This document shows, piece after piece, positions 20,183 to 31,523 of a stretch of DNA of 64,000 nt. Position numbers and translations under genes: made by a program. The stretch comes from Verpa conica. Lineage: Eukaryota > Ascomycota > Pezizomycetes > Pezizales > Morchellaceae. How positions within the stretch are numbered: the stretch's first letter is position 1; each line of letters begins with the position of its first letter. The notes beneath the pieces were generated by a model. That model was not told the DNA's origin. It ran no database searches and saw only the letters and a list, made by a program, of their open reading frames with translations. The DNA is taken from NCBI GenBank assembly GCA_033030425.1, contig JAUFSD010000004.1, forward strand, positions 992,001-1,056,000. The letters are read 5' to 3'.

Positions 20183-21690
20183 GCTACTACGCAATTTGTC
20201 CCACAGTTGTCCCAGAGATGCTCTGAGATTGAAAAGTACTTTTGCTGATGGGAAAGTGACTTAGGGGAAGGATATGGTATATTTGAGGGAATTTGTAATT
20301 AGTAAAGTGGTTTTCAGGTAACGCGGGCAGGGCAATATGGCTCAGAGAGTTGGGGTTTGGTATATAAGCAGAGCTTCACCCCGCTTCGTGGAGGACTTTC
20401 TTTCGTTACGCAATCTCTTGTTTCCTAAGTTTACCAAAGAAAATTCAATCACCTCCTTGGATCTTTTACATCCAAGGACTTTACCGAAGAGTCATTGTCG
20501 CCGTCCAAAGTTCTTGCCATTGTCCCTGCGCTCCGTTGAAAACGTAACAGAACCTCCGTTGTACCACCGTCACCTAGGCACACTCCCCAAGCACCGCCGC
20601 TACAACAATGGTTCTCTAACAAGAAACATAATTATTTGAGTAGTACGGTTCCCAGAGTCTCTTGTGGGGTGCTCCTGGTGCTGGCAGTGGTTTGGTGACG
20701 CTTGGGGTGCTGGAAATGCTTGTGGCGTGAGTGACTTCCTGTGATGCAACAATTGCTACACCAATTGTGTCATGATACGATTGCAGGTTTCCTGATAATA
20801 CTAATCCTGTACTAAAGATACAAAGATCTCTTCAGGGCCTTTTGAACATCTCATTTCTATTCTGTTTTCTTCAACATATGCACAACACCAAAAAAAGCTT
20901 AACCCCCAAAATCCGGCATCCCATCAACGTTCTGTGCGACGGCGCAGGCCTAAAGGATTCCTTTCGGGACTCCTTCGTAAAATGGTGGCGCTATCGCGCA
21001 CGCAGTCAACTCGATCTCCTTGTAGGGGCAGTATTGAATGTGACTCGCTTCCGCAGGCGCCGGTCCGATTTGGAACTGGTTGCTCTATACGTTTCCCCAA
21101 TATCTCTGAAACTGCTCGCAACAGGTAGTGAGTGGGAGGTGCTGGGGAAGAGAGGTTGCAGACACGTTAATGTGGTATGGTTGGGTAACACTAGCATCTC
21201 TCCAGGAAACTGGAAGCGATGGTCTCTCGCCTGGGTACTGAGGGGTCGGCAGCGCTCTCCAGGAGAACAGGGCAAACTTTCTCTGCCTGGGCAACAAAAA
21301 TCTCCCAGAGAGTTTTTTTTTTTTTGCTGATGTTCTCTACCATCTCATTCACCCAAGTTTTTATTTAGAGTATTTAGTTGCATGTTTCTATATTTCTGTA
21401 AACTTTCCAACATAAGCAAACAGTACCGGAGTTCCCCACTGAAACATATTCCATCATTTTAGACTTGTCTCATCATAAACATTTCGGTATAATGACTGTA
21501 CCTCTTCCAGTATTCCATTAACTCTTCTTTTGATTATAGCACCTTATTCTACTTTCAAAGGAGTAACATAGGGACAGTATCGGCCACAAGATACAACTAA
21601 CTTAAAAGCATGGTGACTATCTGTCACACAATATACTCAGAGTATTGAAAAATATCTCAGGTGTTTTCAGCAATTGCAAAGTAATTAGTG
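20183..21690. other. Repeat debris, no gene supported
   Basis: Contains the inverse partner (20718-20795) of the repeat at 7995-8070 and the poly-T-ended repeat copy B (21239-21333). A segment 21045-21125 (CGCAGGCGCCGGTCCGATT...) is related to 22673-22760. ORFs of 100 and 162 codons here run through these repeats and have no domain. A TATATAAG motif near 20360 could belong to an old LTR promoter. Confidence 0.45.
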
Positions 21691-21968
21691 TAGTATTTGT
21701 CTTGGAGCAATTCAGAGCGGTTCCTAGGCTAATGGACCCGCCCCGGCCCGGGTTCAGGGCCTGATTTTCAGTGAAGGAACTGCCCTAATGGGAGGATAAC
21801 TGGTGGGGCCCCGTTGGGGCCACTATAGTTAATTAGGTTAAATTTTGATTAATGTGAGATTTTTAAAGGGCAAACCTGACCCGGCCGGGGAATGGGGCGG
21901 TTCGGGGCGGTTTTTTGGCGCGGTTCCCCAAAGAGTTTGGGGGACCAAATCCCCCGTGACAAACACTA
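21691..21968 (+). repeat. GC-rich hAT-like MITE, copy 1
   Basis: Bounded by TAGTATTTGTCTTGG and, at the right, CCCGTGACAAACACTA. The interior has GC-rich blocks (GGGGCGGTTCGGGGCGG). The ends match those of the neighbouring element 22137-22506 in opposite orientation. No coding sequence. Confidence 0.6.
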
Positions 21969-22675
21969 GTCTCACGTATCATTTCATATCTCGTAGGGTT
22001 ATAGTTATCATTGGTCATGTAAGAATACGCTTTGCAGGACGAGACGTCTATAGTTTCATGTAGAAGGAGGTTGCTCCTTCAGTTTCATATTGTCTCAGTG
22101 TTGATCTCAGCGTCCCTCCAGAAAGGGTATAAATTATAGTGTTTGTCACGGGGGACTCGGTCCCCCAAACTTCTCGGGGAACCGCGCCAAGAAACCGCCC
22201 TGAACCGCTCCACAGGGCGGGGCGGTTCCGGATTTTGAGCAAAGGACGGGGGGAGGACCGTGCATCTCGGGGTCCCAATTAGAGCAAAATCGATATATAC
22301 AGCCTTTGGGGACTGCAATTGAGTTCCAAAGCACTGTGGGAGGTGTATGGAAGGCGTATGAATGGCAATATATACATAGTGGTGCAGAGATAGGATTCTC
22401 CTCAGCGGGGAACCGCCCCAACCCGTCCCCCGGACAGGGAACCGCCCCGGCCGGGGCGGGTTTTTTAGTCAAAATCTGCCCCCGAACCGCCCCAAGACGA
22501 ACACTAGGTATAAAAGGGACGCATCTCTGTCAGTTAGTTAGTTCCTCACGCAACAACTTATATTGTTACCTTACCTACCTTGTGCCTGAGTCTCTAGTCT
22601 CTCGATACTGGCCTTATCCCGTGATTATCGCCTGCTGTTTCCCCAATAGGTGATCGGTTTTTACAACACGCTCCC
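21969..22675 (+). mobile_element. Short-LTR remnant (family of 54483-54841), split by a MITE
   Basis: Two pieces, 21969-22136 and 22507-22675, align collinearly with the reverse complement of the LTR at 54483-54841. Shared blocks include TTGGTCATGTAAGAA, AGACGTCTATAGTTTCATG, CCAGAAAGGGTATAAA, ATCTCTGTCA.TTAGTTAG and CCAATAGGTGATC.GTTTTTACA. The LTR start is missing. The intact copy carries TATAAAAGGGG, probably the LTR promoter. Confidence 0.75.
22137..22506 (-). repeat. GC-rich hAT-like MITE, copy 2, inserted at an LTR TATA box
   Basis: 370 bp with ends TAGTGTTTGTC and GACGAACACTA (one mismatch). The 8-bp GGTATAAA flanks it at 22126-22133 and 22507-22514, the duplication length expected of hAT transposons; three extra bases (TTA) lie between the left duplication and the TAG terminus. 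The target is the TATA box of the surrounding LTR. Inner sequence is GC-rich with GAACCGCCCC iterations and no ORF of note. Confidence 0.65.
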
Positions 22676-23073
22676 GCAGGCGCCGGTCCGATTCGGAACC
22701 GATCGCTCTATACGTTTGCCCGGCATCCTCCGAACTTCCCGCGACAAAACCCTAAGGGCCCCCGTTACAGGTATATAAGCAGGCAGTTAGCTCTTTACTT
22801 AGTTCTTTATCAATCAAGTCTTTGTTACTCCACTACAGTATATCAATCTACCAATATACTTTAGTTTCTAGTTATTAATAGTTCCAAGAAATTCCACTAT
22901 CACAAACCTAGACCCTATATTATCTCTTATTGTATAGGAAATATCTATATAAAACTAGCTAGAAATATAGACAAAAAATAAAGGCCATATATTCAACGCC
23001 TACAGCACCTTTGAACCTAGTATACAATCAGAACTTGGGGGAAAGGAGTTACATAATGGAGAGAAAGACATTT
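22676..23073. other. Second LTR-like remnant downstream of GCD7
   Basis: Starts with CGCAGGCGCCGGTCCGATTCGG (related to 21045-21125) and runs to GGGCCCCCGTTACA, then GTATATAAGCAGGC. Read in reverse it would start TGTAACGGGGGCCC, so it may be the edge of another LTR family. No coding sequence. Confidence 0.4.
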
Positions 23074-24626
23074 TTATAGTAGATCACATTCAGACATATG
23101 ATATAAGTCCAGTGTAGCGCGGTATATCGCATTAGGTGCGAGAACACCACTATTTTCTATCTGTAAGTATATATATAAAATAGTAGAGAGGAGAGGGGAT
23201 CAGAGGGATAGTACTTGTTAGTAACAAAAGACCCTATGTAACTTGCTGGAATAAAATCAATGATCGGATTTGGCATATCCACATTATCAATAACATATCC
23301 TGTTTATTCCATCAGTAAAATCTCTTAGTCATAAAAGCATATGATAGCTCACCCTCTTGGAAATCGACTGTCCTAGGTGCCCCCATCTCGATCCATTGGT
23401 CTTCGATAAAGGTAGTAATTGGGCATAACGTATGCGACCCGGTCACAACTACAACTGGTGTATTCCTCGCCTTTGCGGCTCTCACAACACTTTTTGTTCC
23501 TGCTGGTGCCAGCAACCCCCCATCAGCAAACACGTACTCAGTTCCAAGAAGAACCTTATTAACCCTCCCCATAAAGTTCCAGACGTCAGAGTCCGAGATG
23601 ACGATGACCTGAATCCCACACTCCTGAAGCGACTTACGAGCAGCGAGCTCAGCAAGGTCTTCATCTTCTTCTTTAGGTGTGTCTTTATTCATAACCGCAG
23701 TGTGGGTCTTCCAATACATATTCAGTGAGCCCTCAACAACAACGACTGTAAAGTCTCTTTTTTGTGCAGCGCGGAGGAGGAGTCGCTGGACGGTAGAAGG
23801 GAGACCATAGGTTAGTATAACCTCGTTCTTATGGATGACATGCATCGCATGCTCGGAGATATTGTGTTCACAAGAATCAAGCTCTTCGATGAGTTCCTGG
23901 ATATCTTGGATTATTGCAGGGCGCACATCGTGTTGGACGGTAGATTGCGATTGAGTCAACTTTGCAACGCTAGTTTGAGGAGGAGAAGATGCAGCAGAAG
24001 AAGCAATCGAAGAAGATGGGTGGGAGATGATCTCGAAGATACCAGTTAGTGAGGGGTTAGAGGCACCAACTGCGAATGAAGACTGGGATATTAGAAAGGT
24101 TGGGCGCTTCTTAATGGAGGAGGGTCCGTGTTGGAGCGCTTCTGTAAGGTAGTTAGTACCAGTGGAGTAAAACTTTTTGAGCGTAGGTACATACCCTCAA
24201 AAAACCCCGATCGTAGCGCTTGTTGGAACAAATCACCCATTCCATTATTCTCTGCCTCTTCGCGGATAATCCCGATAACCCGTCTCGCCATATTCCTAAC
24301 TGACATTTCCCTAGGACGAGTGGCAGAGAGCCGTGTTTCAATACTAGAAACATAGTCGACCAGTTGCCTGATGCTCTGGAAACGGTACGAAGAGATCAGG
24401 CGAAGAAAGAGTTGTGCTGTCCCGACAGCTGCAGGTGTAGGATTCCGAATGACACGGCGTTTAAGTGCTCTGTAGCCATGTCAGAGATAGAAAATGATCC
24501 ACCCAAGGGGAAAAGAACTGACCCGACGTAGAGTTCAACGGAATTTTCTAGGTGGAATTCACTTTCAAGGTGTTTAAGCCACCATTTGAGCCCGGGGGTG
24601 TGGATACCCGCCAGCTGAGAGCTCAT
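23074..24626 (-). CDS. GCD7: Translation initiation factor eIF2B subunit beta
   Basis: Regulatory subunit of the eIF2B guanine-nucleotide exchange factor, which recharges eIF2 with GTP and senses eIF2-alpha phosphorylation in the cytosol. Five exons on the minus strand: 24626-24523, 24469-24195, 24141-23353, 23299-23226 and 23160-23074, with introns of 53, 53, 53 and 65 bp. All junctions keep frame, giving 442 residues (yeast Gcd7 is 381). Family blocks: ALKRRVIRNPTPAAVGTAQL, SVRNMARRVIGIIREEAE, VILTYGLPSTVQRLLL, VFADGGLLAPAGTKSV, RAAKARNTPVVVVTGS, NPIIDFIPASYIGSF and the terminal LAPNAIYRATLDLYH. A Ser/Ala-rich insertion (about residues 145-180) accounts for the extra length. The last intron uses a weak donor (GTTACT). 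No lesions were seen. Confidence 0.9.
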
Positions 24627-26410
24627 TGTGATTTCGGAGGTTGAGGTAACTGCTTTAAAAGCGATGGAGTTTGATATTATTGGTGGTTAATCCTGTGAGG
24701 GTAAAATAAGTGGGTGAGTAGAGTGAAGTAGTGAACATTTGTTAGAAAGGCATAGGAGTCATTGCTTAATGCCCACCCAGCCCTTGTTTCACGGTACTCG
24801 CCCGGGTAACCCATCAAATGAGACAACGCTTGGGGTTTCACTTACCCACTATTAAAATATTATAACTAGATATCCTCCCTTTCTTTACATGGGAAATTGT
24901 GCTCAAAAATATAGCTATAGATGATTTTACTTCTAGTGTAAAGAAATCACCCCTTCAGATTCCGCACCCGTGTATTACGATCACTGTTTAAGTGGTTTAT
25001 CTCTCATCATGACATTATTGATTGCTAATGCAAACTCTAAGGCTCCATTGGGTTACGGCTGCTGGGGTATACTCGTGTCAGGGCTAAAGTATTAGGACAG
25101 ACCAAGCTGTCACGGATCTGAGCGGTCACTATTTTGCTCTGTTGCTACCACCGTGCTTCACTGTTTTTACTGCGTTTGATTGCGTCACAGGTCTGTGCAA
25201 TCGTTATAATTCCCTTTTCAGTGTGTCCCAATACTTTAGCCCTGACACGAGTACATATAGGGATGGTAGTATCTTTCCTTTAGAACCTATCTACGGTTCA
25301 GTTAAAAATAAGATGAGTACCGCGATACTTTACGAAGTGGCTGTCTCTAAAAGATTGTAGCTATAGTACATCTAAAGTAGTCATAACACCATACCTACAT
25401 GTACTCACTGGGAGATAAGGTCTGTTTACTCGCCTAAAAATATAGTCTGACGATCGCTTATGTAGCTATATACTAGAAAAGGATTTTTTGAGAGGAAATT
25501 ATCAAACAAATTAAAGAACTACCAAAGGTTATTTCTAGGCTACTCAGTAGAAAGGGTAGTATTTGTTCAAATATCGCCTTAACAAGGCTCTAGGTATTAG
25601 TTTCGCCCCATCATCTATGTACTGGTACATCATCGATCGTCAGATTTTATTTGTGGGCGAGTAGTTGGGTGCATGCAAGCAACGAAGCCTGCACCCCAAA
25701 AAGAGATACTAATAATGGACCACTGATCCAGTCCAAATCATTAAATGAGCCGGACCATTAACCTGTCATAGTATCCCAGAAATATATACTGACTCTCTAC
25801 TCGGGTCAGGTAATAAGAACCTGAACATGCAAGTGTAGTATACAGGGGTTTCGTTGGATGAGAAAAGACACCTACTCGCATGTTCAGGTTCTGTTACCTG
25901 ACCCGAGTACGACATGGCTAGGCACAATGCATCTCAGCTCACCCCAGGTTTCACGTCTCATCTCACACATCACTAGGCTCTTTTCCAACAACTCAAATGT
26001 CCAGTAAAAATCCCCGAGAAAAAGATTAATTCAACATTTCGCCCCAATGCCTCGCCAAAAGTACCCACTTGAAAACCCCAGAAACAAATACTAAATACAC
26101 ATGCTCTTCTTCATCTAGGCATTAACATTAAGAAAATAATGCAAAAGCCCACTCCTTTTTTGAGACACGCCCCCTAGCCCTTTTACCACCCCATTCCAAA
26201 CACAAACAGTGCCCGCTTTTACGTTCGGTATCGGATTGTGTCCATCTTTTTTTTAATAAATTTTCTTCATTCTTCGTCAAAACGCGGGGGGTGAAAACAG
26301 ACCGATGTTTTTCTCCCTCCCTTGCCGCACGGGGAACTTATCTATCTTTACAAGAAAACAAAATTTAGAATCAACATGGGAATAAAAGTGTGTTGCTGCG
26401 GACAACAAAC
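24627..26410. other. Intergenic region with a nested inverted repeat
   Basis: No exon supported over about 1.8 kb. The promoter of the minus-strand GCD7 gene lies in its left part. The main structure is the palindromic element at 25799-25908. The ORF at 25142-25360 has no motif. Confidence 0.5.
25799..25908. repeat. Nested inverted repeat
   Basis: Left arm 25799-25830 and right arm 25878-25908 are complementary over about 31 bp with one small indel (ACTCGGGTCAGGTAA...CCTGAACATGC). Each arm is itself palindromic (TCAGGT...ACCTGA), so the DNA can form a cruciform with hairpins on hairpins. Probably a small foldback MITE. Confidence 0.7.
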
Positions 26411-28201
26411 TTATGAGATAAACTGGCCGAGACCAGCCATGTCACCCTCTTTAGCAGCGATCTCGAAATATCCATAGATAATACTATAAGGTAGTTAGCA
26501 ATTATTCAAGAAGATATAAGTCGTAAAGATAAAAACTTACGTAACAGCCAACAAGATACCAGTACCGGAACCAAGAGCACCGAGAAGGTCAGAGGCAACA
26601 GACAAAGCACCAATGCAAGCACCGCCGAAAGCAGCGGCAACTGGAATAACACGCTTGAGCTCCTTGTACATGCTTTGCTCACGGTGTCCAGCCATGACCA
26701 AACCTTGCTCCTTCAACTGTTTGGCAACATCACGCGGGCTAGAGCCAGAAACCTCAATCCAGGTCTTGGAGAACATAGCACAGGCGGTGAGCATAAACAG
26801 GATGTAAAAGGCAGTGTGAAGAGGATCAATAAGAGCATCGGTGAAGTTGAGCGGGGGAGACATGTAGTATGAAATACCAGAGACGGCGTAGAGCTGAGCA
26901 GATCCCTCCTTGGGTTCCCAAACGCCGAGAAGGCGGACGAGGAGGTTGTCGGGGAGACGGTTGTACAACATCTGGGAGACAAGGAAAACGTTGGAGCTCA
27001 ATGCAGACTGTAGCATGATAGGCATGTTGCTGGTGTAGAACAGGCGGACGGGATAGGTTCCACGGGTTCCACGGTAACGGCTGGACTTGACAGGGATCTC
27101 AACACGGAAGCCCTGGAGATAGATGACCGAGGCAAAGACAACGAGAGTGGCCAAAAGGTTCATGATGTTGGGGAGGTTCTGTCGGTAGAAGGCCTCACGA
27201 AGAGCGCGCTGCTTGTCACCCCAGGTCAAGAGAAGGTGGAACAAAGCAATGACGGCACCTTCGAACTCAGGTCCACGACCGGTGTTGATGGTAGTCGGGG
27301 AGAAAGCCTTCCAAATGATGCTCTCACAGATATTGGTAGCAATGAAAAGAGAGATACCAGATCCCAAACCATAGCCCTTTTGAAGGAGCTCATCGAGGAG
27401 AATTACAATGAGACCGGCAACAACAAGTTGGAGAACGAGGAGGAGACAGACACCGGCACCGAGATCGCTGGGCTGTCCATAAAGACCAGTCAAAACGTAG
27501 ACCGTAGCTTGACCGAGAGAAAGGATGATAGCAAACACTATAAAACATATTAGTTCAATTGCCATTGCAGATTTGTGGTGTACATTGAATAGCTACTTAC
27601 ACTTCTGGGCAGTCTGGTAGAGCTCTCGATCAGATTTAAGGTCGAGGTTGACATCAATCAAATGAGTACCAGCGAGAAGCTGGAAAACCATTCCAGACGA
27701 GATAATTGGAGATATTCCCAGCTCCATCAATGTTCCTCGATTACTTGCCAACATCATACGTAGCCAGTAGAGCGGATCTGAAGTATCCGAAGACACAATT
27801 CCGTACAAACTGCATACAAATCAGCAAAGCCATCTAATGAGAACCAATGTGGAATCAGAAAAACTTACGGCATTTGGGACATCACCAAAAAGATGAGCAG
27901 TGTTAACTATTCGCGCCATCGCACACGTCAGTATCTGTGCACAAATGTGAGGCCGCGTTTCTACCGAAGCAAACGACGAGACACAAATATCGCAAAGAAA
28001 AACTTACCCCAGTCCACATTAGCCTTTGTCTAAATGGAGTTTTGCGTTCGGGCGCCGCCACCTCCGGGAGGATGGGCACGAACGGCTTAATGAGATCAAG
28101 GAATCGCACTACAAGAAGAGAGTCAGTGTAAGTCCAGAAATTTTACCAGATACACTTTCTGTGTAGTGGGGGAGGGGACTCGGGTACTCACAGCCGCTCA
28201 T
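26411..28201 (-). CDS. SEC61: Sec61 translocon alpha subunit
   Basis: Channel-forming subunit of the ER protein translocon. Six exons on the minus strand: 28201-28192 (only 10 nt, ATGAGCGGCT), 28108-28008, 27906-27869, 27809-27601, 27537-26541 and 26483-26411. All junctions keep frame and give 475 residues, the usual Sec61-alpha length. Recognisable parts: [40 protein letters not shown], the plug region [75 protein letters not shown] and the terminal [11 protein letters not shown]. Ten hydrophobic segments are expected. Donors are canonical GTAAGT or GTGAGT. No lesions. Confidence 0.96.
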
Positions 28202-28734
28202 GATTGCGGTGTATTAAGAGAAGCCTATTAAAAGTTCAAAAGAAAAGATAGAGATAATGAACGAAGAGAAAGAGAGTCTCCTCGCGATGGGGAGCACGCT
28301 TTAAGAGAGTGCTGTCTGTTTGAAGGGAGGGGGATTTGTTGATGGGTGATGGTTCAGAGAGAGGGAGAAGGGAAGATGTTCAGGAGAGCTCGGGGGTTTT
28401 TTTAGTTGAGGCAGAGAGTTGAGGCCACATCTCTCTGCTGCCCCAACCCGTTACCCCCTGTCATCCACACAACACCCCTCCACAGCCGAAATAAGATTCC
28501 TTCCCTAATAAGCATTGGCAGAGTTCCAGAACAGCACATCTTCTACTTCTTTACATAAAATCTGGCCTGAGTGGGTGGGCAGATGGATTGGGATTAACTC
28601 TTCTTTTCTTCTCGCTTCTCCCTGATTCGCCTAGCTGGGTATCACACTCAATTTCTACTATTCGCTCATGGAAATCTTCATCTTCTAGTGCAACATAAAA
28701 CTCCGTCACGTGACCTTCATCCCCTTCCTCTTCT
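28202..28734. other. SEC61 promoter / ARG7 3' region
   Basis: 533 bp between the start of SEC61 and the last exon of ARG7 (both minus strand). C-rich near 28440-28480. The ORF reported at 28551-28754 overlaps the terminal ARG7 exon in another frame and is not a gene. Confidence 0.5.
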
Positions 28735-30324
28735 CTAAGTGCGGTAATCCCCATTCTTAATTCGAATGTTAGCCGTTTGTTCTCTTATGAACCCCACAAA
28801 GCTTTCCTATCATGGCAGTTTAGAAGAACTTACAATCGTGACATATCTACAAATACCCATCACCATCATTCAGCAACCTGTCACAGCCAACAGCAAAAGA
28901 CACAATATCCTCAAGTAAGGGTTAGGGGTTGACTCACTCATGCGAGAAATCACAAGTATAATACGCCGCTTCACCACCCTTGCCAGTCCCCAATGAAACC
29001 CTGATCTCTAGATCTTCCATAGCCAGAATCTCACTTGCTCTCTCCTCATCCACATTCTCTGGCTCACCATTAACAAGCAGCTTCAACTCAGCTGAACCAT
29101 CAGTTGGGATGAAGGACACATTTGTCTTCTCCGGGATAACCCCTTCCACACCGGAGTATCCGGTAGCACACAAGATTCTACCCCAGTTAGCATCTCGTCC
29201 ATAGAGGGCTGTCTTCACCAATGGTGATCTGGCAATTGTTGATGCGACCTGCTTCGCATCTGCAAAACTATTCGCATCCTTCACACTGACAGTTACGAAT
29301 TTAGTCGCGCCCTCTCCATCGCGGACAACCAGCTTGCTAAGCTCCTCGGCAAACTCCGTTACCACCCCTCGAAGGACTTCTTCCGCCTCTGTCTCCACCT
29401 CTACGGTCTTACCGCCTGCCGCGCCATTGGCGAGGAGGGCGACGGTGTCGTTAGTGCTCATATCACCGTCTACAGAGATAGCATTGAACGAGCGCTCAAC
29501 GGCATGGACGAGGACATTCTGGAGTGCCTCTGGTGAGACGGGGGCATCTGTAGCCATGAATCCAAGAAGAGTGGCCATGTTAGGGTGAATCATACCGGCG
29601 CCCTTGGCCATACCAGCGATATTATAGATCTTAGAAGATCCGGGAAAGGTAAAACTCTTGGAACAGAGCTTGGGAAAGGTATCTGTCGTACAAATGGCTT
29701 TCGCGGTATTAAGCCAGGCTTCGTGAGACTGGGTAACAATCTTATAGGCCTCCGGGATCCCGTCGAGGATCTTTTTAAGCGGTAGTCTTTGTAAATCTTA
29801 GAGTTAGCTTTCCATATATCAATTGATGCCGTACAAACGCCCTCAATTAAAATATCATACCTCTGCCCAATAACCCCAGTACTCATAACCAAAGTACCAC
29901 TCTCCTTCTCCCCCACAAGCCTATCAACCTCCCTCCCCATAGCCACTGCATCCTCCATCCCCCCCTTCCCAGTAACAGCATTCGCGCACCCACTATTCGC
30001 TATAAGTCCTCTAATCCCAAACCCCTTCCTCTTGTCCAGCATTTCCCTACTCATAACCACTGGCGCCGCCTTAAACACATTCTTTGTAAACACCGCAGCA
30101 GCACTACACGGCAACTCGGAAGTGACAAGTGCAAGATCAAGACTCTTCCCATCCTTCTTAACACCGCAGTGGATCCCACCAACATTGAAACCTTGTGGGT
30201 AAGTCCCACTCTGCGGAACATATTTCCACTTTGCATTCGGCGTAGGGCCAGATGCATAGCGGCGGGTAGTCCCAAATGCGACCCAGCGAGGAGAGAACTT
30301 TAAGGGGAGCTTGATGAGCATCAT
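28735..30324 (-). CDS. ARG7: Glutamate N-acetyltransferase / ornithine acetyltransferase (ArgJ family)
   Basis: Mitochondrial enzyme that moves the acetyl group from N-acetylornithine to glutamate in the arginine cycle. Four exons on the minus strand: 30324-29861, 29786-28938, 28846-28834 (13 nt) and 28755-28735 (21 nt), giving 448 residues. The N-terminus [14 protein letters not shown]...TTRRYASG looks like a mitochondrial presequence. Family blocks: [58 protein letters not shown] and [15 protein letters not shown]. The last contains the self-cleavage site before Thr227, which becomes the nucleophile. Also [28 protein letters not shown] and the conserved end EYVTINGDYRT. Two introns end in AAG (ACAAAG and ATTAAG) rather than CAG or TAG. 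The tail DYRT is recovered only by splicing through the 13-nt microexon, which supports the model. Confidence 0.95.
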
Positions 30325-31523
30325 GGCTATAAAAAAGGTCAATTGGTATTTTAGAAGTAATCTGTGTGGTATACGGAGACACAGAGGTAGAGTGAGGGTT
30401 TAGCGAGAGGTATCCCAAGTGGGGAGCCGCTTGTTGGGCTGCGAGAAAATTTTTGTGTAGGAGTTAGACTTGTACTACTGTGATAAGCAGCCCTACATCA
30501 AGTACCTATATGTAAGTTACCACCTAGAATCAGCAAATACACGTATTCTTTTTTCAGGGAAATTACAAGATGGTGGGATTAATTCGTGAGAGCCGGGGGA
30601 GTGTTCTTTATCAGGGTTAGGGCTTCCGGGTGGACAACAGGTGGTCGTTCACCTGAGTCCTGAAATCATAGTATATTTTCTATGGTCTGGTGGCCAAGAA
30701 GGTGTTTGTTTAAATAAAAAGTCCACAGATACATGTAGTTTCGTTCGTATGGTGCAAGCGATCCTCACCACTGGTCACTCGGCTTAATTATGTACCACCA
30801 CTACAGATGGCGTCCGGGTGAATAATATTACTCCCGCTGGATTTTTTCAGTAAGAGTGCATGAGCTATCAAATACAGTCAGTTGCCTGTTATTTGGCCTG
30901 ATCTTGGATCTAGTGTTCTATACAAACTTTTAGCAGTACCTGGCTAGATCACACAAGTTGAAGATGCTATTTATCTCCATCTCCCTCTACTGGTGATGCC
31001 GAGATATTTATTGGTCACGTGGCTTATATTTGGTGGGTAGGAATAGAATCGCCACCAAAATTATACCACGTGACCAATAAACATCTCGGCATCACTAGTA
31101 CTATAGCACGGCTAACTCGGGTAGAAATACTTTAGAGAGACGATACTCTAAACTCAAAGGTTCTCTTTATTAGGGCTTTTTAGTAACGATTTGAGATCTC
31201 AAAAGTGCAAAATCTCTGGAACTTAATATATCAGATCTAGGGTGAAACAACTATCTACATACAATAAAATCGCCACCGGGTATGTATTTTTACCTTCCTA
31301 GGCAAAGATGGTAATTTAGTTGAGATTAGGTTCCTAAAGGACTCTATGGATCCACATTTAAAACATTGTACAGCTGGAATTCAACCCATAGGGCTTTCGA
31401 CTCTGACACCCTGCATGAGCAACGGCTTCCTGTGTACTCGAACCTCGACCACCCCTGTCATTTTGTGCCCAAACGTAGGCCATTGCGCTGAAACATCACG
31501 GCTACCTTTCCCCTAGGCTCGTC
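30325..31523. promoter_or_regulatory. Divergent promoter region of ARG7 and ORC2
   Basis: 1.2 kb between two divergently transcribed genes. It contains the hairpin MITE at 30988-31100 and otherwise only AT-rich sequence. I could not place a convincing amino-acid-control (TGACTCA) site. Confidence 0.4.
30988..31100. repeat. Hairpin MITE between ARG7 and ORC2
   Basis: A 113-bp inverted repeat. The left arm TACTGGTGATGCCGAGATAT... and the right arm (reverse complement) TACTAGTGATGCCGAGATGT... match over about 34 bp with two differences, and both run into TTGGTCACGTGG. The layout GATGCC...ACGTG resembles the element in the importin intron (391-498). Confidence 0.75.

Noticed and set aside
20842..21330. 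162-codon ORF
   Set aside because: Runs through two dispersed repeats, including the poly-T tract that yields its terminal phenylalanine run.
23074..23352. Truncated C-terminus of the eIF2B beta gene
   Set aside because: Two further exons (23299-23226, 23160-23074) restore the conserved ending LAPNAIYRATLDLYH.
28551..28754. 67-codon minus-strand ORF as a small gene
   Set aside because: It overlaps the terminal ARG7 exon (28735-28755) in a different frame; the ARG7 ending NGDYRT explains the sequence better.
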